Shown piece after piece: positions 56,060 to 64,000 of a stretch of 64,000 nucleotides of DNA (position 1 is its first letter; each line of letters starts with the position of its first letter). A model generated the notes under the pieces. That model saw only the letters and a list, made by a program, of their open reading frames with translations. It made no database searches and was not told the origin of the DNA. This stretch comes from Elgaria multicarinata webbii (taxonomy: Eukaryota; Chordata; Lepidosauria; Squamata; Anguidae). The stretch covers positions 39,360,947-39,424,946 of the forward strand of contig NC_086180.1 of assembly GCF_023053635.1 (NCBI RefSeq), given 5' to 3'. The translations under genes and the position numbers were made by a program.

Positions 56060-57335
56060 AGTTATGTAGCCACCATGGTTAGGAATGGTTCACACGACAT
56101 GCTAAGTCCTTCTGTATTTGGGTATAGATAACCAGCTTAAATACAGAGGTACACTATTTTGGTTGTGATCCCGTAGCCCCAAGGCATATGGGGAACATGG
56201 GCCCCGTGCAGCTTGCTGTAGTTCCTGAGAATCAATATCCAGGAGTCTCTGCTTAATGATCCTTTTGGCGCTATCCAGGTCCAGGGATAACAGATGGTCT
56301 TGGGAGAGCCCTATGGTGGTGAGTTTTAACTGAACTGCTTTCACCCATGGAGATTTATAAGAGTCCGTCCAGACCATGGAGGTGAGCGAATTAGGAACAG
56401 GGCTTAAATTGCAACGCAGCCAGAAATAGAGTGTATGTATCCACCCTATACATTTTAGGGTACTCAACCCAACTTCAAGATTTAAGACTGCACTAGCAAC
56501 ACATCTTGGGACTCCAAATATTAGCCTTAGAAAGGAAGATTGGACACCTTCCAGTGAGTTCTTATAAAGAGAAAGCCATATCGGGGCACCAAATAGAAAT
56601 TGGGACACCACTTTTGCTTTATAGACCTGAGTGGCGGCTGGAATGTATTGCCCACCCCTGGAGAAAAAAAAACGAGAAAGCATTTTCCCTAGCAAGGCTT
56701 AATGCTATGCCTTCTAGGGTAATGGAGGGCAGATTTGGGAAAGTCCCACTATCAGATAGATGCTGCCCCTGTAACAACGAGGAGGTGGAATCTATCTCCC
56801 ACGTATTATTCAACTGCAGCTTCTATCAGGAGGCAAGAAAAGCCCTTATCCACCCTTTCACGCAAAGATTACCTGGACGATCGTCCGTGACCCTTATGTC
56901 GGTCCTTTTACAGGGTCAAGATAAGCATACCACTGAACAAGTTGCTAAATTTCTTAATCATGCAATCCTTACTAGATCTGTTATGGTGGCAGGACTTTCT
57001 TTTGCTTCTAGCACAGAATTTTAAGGAGGCTCATGTAATCATAATTTGTTTTAATTTCATGTATTTTAAATATTTACTATGTATTTTATATGTTTTATTG
57101 GTCTGTTGACTGTAATAAAAGGAATTGACATGCTAAGTCATAATGTTTGGCTCCAAATGCTTAGCCACTGTGGTTTATCGTATTGTCTAAGCAGGGTCAT
57201 TATGGGTTAGTGTTTTGTGTGAACCATTCTTAACCATGGTGGGTACATAATCGTGTTTTAAACATGCCCACTAACCATTTGCTGCAAAAGGCTTAGTGGC
57301 CTAACCATGGCTTAGCATGCTGTCTGAACAGGCCC
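56060..57335. repeat. Family D MITE, host of the inverted LINE
   Basis: The left part, atagttatgtagccaccatg then gttaggaatggttcacacga, ends at 56,108. The right part continues at 57,140 with taatgtttggctccaaatgc, and runs to tgtctgaacaggccc at 57,335. With the LINE and one target copy taken out it reads like the 3,687-3,883 copy (ttatgtagccaccatggtta ... catgctaagcca). Confidence 0.75.
56109..57126 (+). mobile_element. Non-LTR retrotransposon with inverted 5' part (twin-priming type)
   Basis: The 13-bp duplication GACATGCTAAGTC flanks it exactly (56,096-56,108 and 57,127-57,139). The right segment (about 56,668-57,126, plus strand) encodes a LINE C-terminus, AFSLARLNAMPSRVMEGRFG then CCPCNNEEVESISHVLFNC, a CCHC-like motif, and ends in a 3'UTR with ctgtaataaaaggaatt. 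The left segment (56,109 to about 56,655) lies on the minus strand and encodes the preceding protein part, QYIPAATQVYKAKVVSQFLF to YLSWLSIPKYRR. The end of the inverted piece (PKYRR, at 56,109) is the natural neighbour of AFSLAR (about 56,680). The clade is not settled; I-group/Vingi-like or R4-like are possible. Confidence 0.85.
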
Positions 57336-57339
57336 ATCA

Positions 57340-59032
57340 CCTTTCTCATTGCTACTATTTAGGAATGCAATGTAAGAGGCATCTGGAAAATGCCTGAGAG
57401 CCAGAGTGACTGCAACTTGATTTGAGAGTTTAGGACTGGGTGTTGAACATCAAGCCTGTGGGCCAAACCTGGTGTCTCAATTTAGCTGTCTGGTGTTACC
57501 TAGGTGGCCCCACTCCCTTTCCCCCTACCACTGGTTGTTTGGTCTTTTGTGCAGTCCCCTTCCCCTGTTGTAAAGGTTGAAATGCCTTTTCTAAAGCCCA
57601 GTTACTTTTGGTTCCACCACTTTTGTCTTTGGCCCCATCCACCACCAGAATGCAGCCTCTGAGGGAGCATTTTTGAAACTGAATTTGGCCCTTGGTCTAA
57701 GCAGTTCTCTGAAAGTCATTCTTATCTACCTGATTTATTGACACCCACAAATTCTAATAGTTTTGCTTGGTAAAATCCTCGCTGATTTATCCCTCACGAA
57801 TAATGGGGGGGGGGGAAGAATCCTGTGCCCCCGTACCCATCTGCCTAGCCCCTCCCACTTCTACCAATACACATGCGGAACTGCAGTAACAGGGCACACG
57901 TGCTTCCACAATGGCACTCCTGTCATTGTGGGAAACTTGATTCGCGTGCGTCCCATGAATGCCGATCGTGGAAGTAGGAAAAGTCGTAACCACCCTTCCT
58001 CCATTGCGAAAGGGCTGTAGGTGTAGAAAGGGCCTAATATAGAGAGCAATCTTTTACATGCCTACTAAGAGTCATTCAGATGAGCTTACTCCCAGGTGTA
58101 TATAGGTTTTCAGGCTTAGTTAGATAGCAGACTTATTTTTAAATTCTTTAAAATTAAAATGCTTTAAATTTGGCAATCCTGAGGACAAGTGGAACACCAG
58201 GGAAGGAACTGAAATAGTATTTCTTAATATGCCTTATGTGATCGTGAAAGGTACAGATATGAGCCTGGCAATTTTAACAATTGACATCTATAATAATGTG
58301 GAGATGTTATTACGAGTGATATCATTTGATCACTTGTTTAGTTTGTAAATTAACTAACATGCATATCCGAATTGATATTGTCTCCAAGTCATGATTAATG
58401 GCTCAGCAAAAGCACCCAAAATTCTTGAAGAGTGTATTATCAAATCTGAAGTAATACTTCACATTTCTACAATGTCTGACATTTTCAGAGTGCTGTGTGG
58501 GAGCTAAACTATATACTCAGAAATACTGTGTGGTGTATAGCCTTAGCATTGCACCACTTCATGCTAACTTTCTATAGGTAGAGGAGGTTTTAAAAAAAAA
58601 ACACAAGAGGGACTTGACATTTAGTGGTCTGCTTATTCATACCCACCTCCTTTGCGAATGACATTTTTGATAATTTTTGTCTTTTTCTCGTTAGCATCTA
58701 ATCCTTTGGAAACAAAACAATAGTGCTAACTTAGCTGTAGATTTAAGGTACAAAGTTAACAATGTCAAACTCGCAAGCAAAGAAATTTATAATGGGAAAC
58801 TGTCATCAGTGATCCATGGCAAACCTTGCGACCATGGTAGGGCAATGCATTTCTAAAACCTGACCTTTAAACAGAAATCATTCTATAGATATCTCAGGCA
58901 GGTATAACAGGTTGCAGGAATAACACAGTGCTTTACTTGATTGAAACTAAAACCATTAAGGCTAATATGGGATGTGTTTGCACATGTGCAATGGATGATA
59001 AAGAAGGAAGGAGTTTTTGGGCTTGCATTTAG
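57340..59032. other. Intron-like sequence, nothing firmly recognised
   Basis: A GC-richer stretch at 57,765-58,035 with a G run at 57,807-57,817 and several CpGs stands out, but I cannot name it. A worn family A end lies near 58,060-58,130. No exon recognised. Confidence 0.45.
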
Positions 59033-59207
59033 GAAGTTGCCTTACACCAAGTCAGACCATTGGTTTGCTTAACCCAGGATTGTCTTCACTGACTGGCAGC
59101 AACTTTTCAGGATTTCAGAGAAGAGTGTTTTCCAGTCCTACCCAGAGATGCCAGGGAAAGAACCTGGAACCTTTTGGAAATGCTCTCTGCCATTGAGTTA
59201 TAGCCTT
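59033..59207 (-). mobile_element. tRNA-derived SINE
   Basis: Plus-strand reading: gaagttgccttacaccaagt, cagaccattggtttgcttaa, cactgactggcagcaacttt, gatgccagggaaagaacctg, gaaccttttggaaatgctct and ctgccattgagttata. Same family as 48,385 and 63,361. Confidence 0.82.
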
Positions 59208-59247
59208 TGAATATCACAGGTTGGGTAAGGCATTGTTTAGATTTATT

Positions 59248-59317
59248 TGATGATTTTAATTTTTGTAAACCTCCCAGAGAGCTTCGGCTATTGGGCAATA
59301 AATAAATAAATAAATAG
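59248..59317 (+). mobile_element. Orphan L2-type LINE tail
   Basis: ttgatgattttaatttttgt then aaacctcccagagagcttcg and gctattgggcaataaataaa matches the 3' end of the L2-type LINE at 30.5 kb. Confidence 0.85.
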
Positions 59318-60742
59318 ATTTTTATACAATTTTTATACAAGTCTTTTGGGAATGTTACTTGTCATTTGCCATGCCTCCCGTGGCAGCCATTTTGTAGTGG
59401 TGCCAAGGACAGTTTCTCAAATTGTCCGATGTGTCCATGGCCCAAAAAAGTTGCATACCCCAGTGCATGCATTTTATGTGTGTGTTGGAATATTATTCAT
59501 CCTGCGTCTGTCTTACTTTTGTATCTAAGCCTGTTTCTCTTTTTTCAACTAATTTATTACATGCAGGCATATTTTCTATATGTCACTTGGCTGTGTATCT
59601 GTTTTGTACAAGCCAGTGGAGCACCTTATTAGAAGTTGCCACTTGTATGAGAATCTAATGAGTTCAGTGTCTGTGCACCAAACTAGAAGCAAATCATCTT
59701 GGCAGCTGATTCTTGAAACTGCACCTGGAAGGCATGCCTTGGGATTTTGCTGCTAATAGCTTGGCCAACCCTCATTGTCACTGGGACTCAAACATGGCAA
59801 ACTAAGCCTCATGAGATTTGATGCATGTCCTAGAGTACTTGTCACTTTAATTCACGCCAAACATGCTTTGCTTCACTTGCTGTGTCACGTTGTTTCCGCT
59901 TTCTTAGCTCTCTTTTTTTCTTCCTGGCCTTCGAGCTGTTGGATCTTCACTGGCGATTCTTATTTTGTAACCAAGAGTAATGCTGTGCAGCATCAGTTCT
60001 GCCAGAGGGACCTGTTAGGATGAACAGTTTTTCACCTCAAAGGGCTTAGTCTCATAGACATTTTGAGCGTGCTGATGTCAGCACACATTGGACAGATTTA
60101 GTGGATTTTTGTCATTTAAACTACCCTTACGAATGCTTCGGCGCAGGCCCAGTTTGAGACTTGTCACAATCTGATTCTATTAGCTTTTCAACTGTCTTTT
60201 AGAAAATGATAAGTCTAAGGCCAGGCCACTAAGCCAACATAGATTCTGATGTTCTCAGCAATTGTCAAGAAGAAGTTGCTAAAGTGCCCTCATCAAACTT
60301 ACTGATAACCAAATATTTATAAAATGGGTATGCAGAGAGCTATTCTCACCCCAGGCAACTTAGACAGAATTTTAGCAATCACCATTCCTAGTGCTGAAGG
60401 TCTGTTCATAGATAGGACATTCTACCAAGTGTGTTGAAAATAGCCATATTCTAGATGTTGAAATGAGAAATTGATAACAAAACTTTTCTCACTGCAGGGT
60501 TGTGTCCTTGTGTGCTTTTTTCCTTCTTTTGTAAATTGACCATGCTTTGGTCTTACAAATCTCTATCTGTCTCCTTCTTGGCTATTTCATGTGAAGATTG
60601 GTACCTGGAATTCCTAGCAGCTGTCAGAATAAGATACAAAGTGTGGCTGTAAGATAATATGTATGCGGACGTGATTTTGCCACTCGTCTTGATTGCTTCT
60701 GACATTTTAACAAATCCTGAATTACAATGACCAAAGGATTTA
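59318..60742. other. Intron-like sequence, nothing recognised
   Basis: No exon or repeat family recognised. Overlapping short frames at 59,346-59,660 have no domain. Confidence 0.5.
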
Positions 60743-60970
60743 GGAACAGGTTAGAATGTTAGACTGGGAGTCAGGAGATCTGGGTTCCAGTCTCCACTCG
60801 AACCCAGATAGCTCACTGGGTGACTTTGGGCCAATCACAGACTTTCAGCACAACCTACCTCACAAGGTTGTTGTTGTGAGGATAAAATGGAGAGGAGGAG
60901 CATTATGTACATCACCTTGGGTATCTTGGAGGAAAAAGGTGGGATATAAATGCAATAAATTAAATACTAC
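60743..60970 (+). mobile_element. tRNA-derived squamate SINE, full length
   Basis: The tRNA-like head has aggttagaatgttagactgg (A-box region) and tctgggttccagtctccact (B-box region). The body follows as gctcactgggtgactttggg, ccaatcacagactttcagca, ctcacaaggttgttgttgtg and aggataaaatggagaggagg. The tail reads caccttgggtatcttggagg, aaaaaggtgggatataaatg and caataaatta. The wording is that of the Sauria-type SINE group, as far as I can tell from memory. Confidence 0.88.
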
Positions 60971-61760
60971 TAATGAGGAATATTTTGCTATCTTTTGGTG
61001 TGTTTTTAAATCTCAAAAGGTGTTCGTTACTGTTCAGGAGCTTGTAGCTCCATTTGTTACCAGATTTTTTTTTTTAAAGTAAATTCAATTTGTAATAATT
61101 GTATGAATACACTGTACTTTTAATATACCAAATGTGATATTTTTATGCCAGACCAACTTGTGAATAATTACATTTTATGTTCCTAAAGTAACAAAGTGAC
61201 TTTCAATTGGTAAAAAATGCTAATATTGCATTTTTTTTCCAATTTCCCCCCAAACTTCTGTTTTCCCTTGGGGGGGGGGATACTGGGGAAAAAACCCTGG
61301 TTTTTTCCATGGCTTCAAAATTTCAAGAAATTTTACATCTCTAGATATGTAATATGAACTTAATTGTTCTTTGTTGTTCTGATACCTCCCACAGCCGTAA
61401 CCCTTTTCAGAATCATGTTGGACAATATAAATATTTACAGGCAGCATAGAGGCAAAATTCTGGCGCTGTTGCAGTTGCTTTAAAATGGCTAATATCACAG
61501 GCATACAAGAAATCTGTGTACCACAACTTTGGGATGTACGTGGCTTGAGGATGCAGTCAATTATCCTCAGATCTCCTTTGTGTCCACCCTAAGTGTCCAC
61601 CCTAAGTTCCCAATGAAACATCTCCAGGATATTTATTGCTTATATTCATTCTACTTAATGCCACTTGCTTTCATTTGTGAATGCTTGGTCCTGGAATGAT
61701 CTTTGATACAGAATTCGATGGCTGTTGTTGTGGGTTAACTTCTGTTGTATCGCTTCACAG
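60971..61760 (+). other. End of the JADE1 upstream intron, with acceptor
   Basis: AT-rich. A stretch at 61,230-61,350 (poly-G near 61,271; ending aattttacatctctag) resembles 22,536-22,690 in reverse. A short direct duplication, gtgtccaccctaa, lies at 61,578-61,604. The intron ends at the cag acceptor (61,758-61,760). Confidence 0.6.
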
Positions 61761-61838
61761 GCTGCCTGCTGTTCCCCTGGAAGATCATGAAACGAGGTCG
61801 ACTTCCCAGCAGCAGTGAGGATTCTGACGGCAATGGCA
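61761..61838 (+). CDS. JADE1: JADE1 first coding exon (5' partial gene; coding part 61,787-61,838)
   Basis: The exon follows a pyrimidine-leaning acceptor (cgcttcacag, ending at 61,760) and ends at a textbook donor, GGCA|gtaagt (GT at 61,839-61,840). The ATG at 61,787 has A at -3 and A at +4. It opens 17 codons, MKRGRLPSSSEDSDGNG, plus one base of the next codon (phase 1). From memory the human JADE1 (PHF17) amino terminus is MKRGRLPSSSEDSDDNGS, so the match is 16 of 17 with Gly for Asp at residue 15. The split codon A|GC would give the next Ser, as in the known protein. JADE1 is a nuclear PHD-finger scaffold that carries KAT7/HBO1, ING4/5 and MEAF6 for histone H4 acetylation; a link to VHL in kidney cells is also reported. 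The EPL-like and PHD domains must lie right of the window. The 26 exon bases before the ATG are open in the same frame, but the exon is probably 5'UTR there. Confidence 0.92.
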
Positions 61839-63360
61839 GTAAGTGCTCCTTTTTGTTGTGCTTGGATCACACCAGGATTTTGAGTTTGTTGAAAACACAG
61901 TTTTTAATGTGGCACTTTAAATAACAAAGGTGTTTTGCATATCAGCTGGGTAGAGTGTTAATATGAAAAGGCTTTGTTAAAATGAAACAGATTTCAATAG
62001 ATGAACAACAGTAAGGCATCCCAAGGCTTTACTACTGATTACACAGCATGGAATAATGCAACCTTACTTTAAAACAGCAAAAAGAGTAACGCTGTAGTTT
62101 GGTACAAAGTGTTAAAAAAAAGGGAATATAGCATCCATTACAAATGTTGTCAAATCTTCAGTTTGTAATAAAGAGATCGAAGTGTGATTTGAGGCTGCTT
62201 GTTAAGCTAATTTCACCACTATTGGATGCATACCACAGATGGAAGTTCATAAAACTCCTGTTTTTATATGAACCCTTTATGTGTAAAGCAAACCCTTAAC
62301 ACATAGGTAAAATGACCTAGTGTTTTTTTGTTTGGGTACTACTATTACTACTGTGGAGTACTAACATTCAATAGAAAGTGTGTGATTTAAGACGCTATTT
62401 CCTAAATGTGTAAGAGCTTTTGTGGATGGCTCACAAAAGTGGTCATGCTGAGATCATGACACAAAGGTTTTTTTGAAACAGTGGCTTTTGCCTCAAATGG
62501 TGGGAAGGAATGAGAGCTTTCAAAGACAACATTTCCTGCTGAATATTTCTTAATTGGGGACTCGTTTATTTAAAGTACTAACGTGCATACCCCAGCCCAG
62601 TTTCTGTTCAAACTGAAGTGCTGCAGTTTACTGTCACATGAGATATAAAAAGTAATAGATAGTTCTGGGTTTTTGGATTTGCCATGTTTGCAAAACGGGA
62701 GTATAGATTGGGTGTCCATAGACAGGGATCGTTTTCTTCCCCCCCCCCCTGTGTTCAGCTTTTAGGATATGTTTGGTTCTTTTCCAAAACCACACGTCTC
62801 TTAATACTTCATTTAATGTTTGTAAGTGTATGTGATTTCTTCAACTACTTTAAATGGGTATTGGCAATATTATAGGAAGGGTTGACAGTTAAGGTGGATG
62901 TGTATGACTGTTGATTTTTGATTGTAACTATTGCAAGATTGGTCATATAAAGCTTCTGTTTACACACTGACTCCTCCAGGAGAAGTCTTCACGAGAATGT
63001 GTGAGCAATATCAGTTGTAGTAAGTTTTGCCTGGGGTGAGCTTAGCACCAAGAGAAATGAGCCTGAATCCATCCAGAGAGACTCATTTTCATTTCTGTGC
63101 AAAACCCCACATCTTGTATAGCAGAATTTGTTTTAGAGTCACCGCAAAGTCTGATTACTAACAAGGCAGACACTTAAGACCTTAGGAGGCTTTTCATGGC
63201 ACCTGGTTTGAGGACTTGTTCACATAATCAAGATGGCATGATGAGAATCTGGTGTTCTGCAGGTATTGAAATGATCAATATTAAATTGCAAGTGCTTGCT
63301 CAAGCTCTTCTGGCAGCTTTGCAATGATATGGTAACCACTGGATATGTTGTAAGTGGAAC
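61839..63360 (+). other. Start of the intron after the first JADE1 coding exon
   Basis: AT-rich, non-coding sequence beginning with the donor gtaagt. No second coding exon is visible before the window ends. No repeat family was recognised between 61,839 and 63,360. Confidence 0.6.
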
Positions 63361-63463
63361 CTAAGAACATAAGAAGTTGCCTTACACTGAGTCAGACCAC
63401 TGGATCATCTAGCCCAGTATTATTGACACTGACAGGCAGCAGCTTTCCAGGGTTTCAGACAGT
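63361..63463 (-). mobile_element. tRNA-derived SINE, partial
   Basis: cctaagaacataagaagttg, ccttacactgagtcagacca, ctggatcatctagcccagta and cactgacaggcagcagcttt, ccagggtttcagacag. The tRNA-like head is missing; the copy stops where the L2 tail begins. Confidence 0.8.
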
Positions 63464-63469
63464 TTTTTC

Positions 63470-63652
63470 CTTATTTATTATTCATTCAATTTATTTATTA
63501 AATTTATATACCACCCCATAGCCGAAGCTCTCTGGGCGGTTTACAAAAGTTAAAAACAGTGGCCATTTAAAAAAAAGCATACAAAATTTAAAACCATCAA
63601 AAATATATAAAAACAACAGAATAAAACAGTATCCATTTTAAACAACAACAGT
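63470..63652 (-). mobile_element. L2-type LINE 3' tail
   Basis: The plus strand reads (attt)n, ataccaccccatagccgaag, ctctgggcggtttacaaaag and then an A-rich stretch (ttaaaaacagtggccattta ... aacagaataaaaca). This is the reverse complement of an L2-type 3'UTR, longer than the other orphan tails. Confidence 0.82.
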
Positions 63653-64000
63653 TTTGGGGGCTGTGAAGGATAGGGGTGCAAAGTTGTGCCTCTAAGCTGT
63701 TGCTATGTGATTATGAAATCTGCCCTCTTTGTATGCTTTTACTGTTCAAATCTGCTGTGCCAGGCTTGGGTGGGGAGGAAGAGGGCTGGTGGCTGCCGGC
63801 CAAGGTCATCCCTGCCTTGAGCCAATCTGCCTCCCACTAGCACCTGGAGATTATCAGGGCGGTGGAAAAACAAATGAGATTGAGCTGTGGGAAAAAGAGG
63901 TGGGCCTAGCCCCTGTGGGAAGGGGTAGGCAAAAGCCCGGGAAGGTTAGTGAGGGTTATGGGGCAGGGGGTCCAACAAAGAGATAAAAAGCCCCATGAAG
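63653..64000. other. Unassigned end of the window
   Basis: GC-richer than the sequence before it. The 85-codon plus frame at 63,729-63,986 shows no domain and is not where a JADE1 exon would be recognised by sequence. Confidence 0.4.

Noticed and set aside
56506-57024. Plus-strand frame of 172 codons as one protein
   Set aside because: Its first ~50 codons are the antisense of the inverted LINE part; only the portion after about 56,668 is real LINE coding sequence.

Overview
The window looks like a squamate reptile (lizard or snake) chromosome. The repeat mix points there: a nearly intact BovB/RTE LINE, CR1, L2-type and L1 LINEs side by side, tRNA-derived SINEs of the squamate type, and very many short palindromic DNA transposons (MITEs). 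Long AT-rich non-coding stretches with a single vertebrate-type CpG island complete the picture. Species cannot be fixed from the sequence.

Layout. From 1 to about 49,500 there is no host coding exon that I can support. This is a gene-poor, repeat-filled flank. Its landmarks are a 2.7-kb hAT-like element with internal tandem arrays (5,152-7,852), a hAT MITE split by 5.1 kb that holds a BovB and an L1 (10,637-15,888), CR1 copies at 16.4, 18.8 and 32.5 kb, a PIF/Harbinger-like 533-bp element (21,510-22,042), an L2-type LINE (about 29,130-30,552), a 4 x 35-bp minisatellite (34,676-34,815), a SINE split by a MITE (37,854-38,230), and a snapback hAT MITE with a perfect 8-bp target duplication (46,243-46,561). 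From about 49,550 to 53,420 lies a large CpG island that reads as a promoter. After it, an intron-like stretch carries a foldback hairpin (54,291-54,363) and a LINE with an inverted 5' part inside a MITE (56,109-57,126).

The only host coding exon recognised is at 61,761-61,838 on the + strand. It has a splice acceptor, an ATG, 17 codons reading MKRGRLPSSSEDSDGNG and a GTAAGT donor. This is the amino terminus of JADE1 (PHF17), the PHD-finger scaffold subunit of the HBO1/KAT7 histone acetyltransferase complex. The CpG island about 8.4 kb upstream is therefore most simply the JADE1 promoter with non-coding first exon(s), and the rest of the gene lies beyond the right edge. The empty left side fits what I recall of the long gene-poor stretch upstream of JADE1 in mammals.

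I found no retroviral or other capsid- or envelope-bearing element, no tRNA or rRNA gene and no CRISPR array. Most open reading frames here are retrotransposon coding sequence, antisense shadows of it, or chance frames in simple repeats and in the CpG island. MITE family letters used below (A, B, C, D, F, G, H) are my own labels, not database names.
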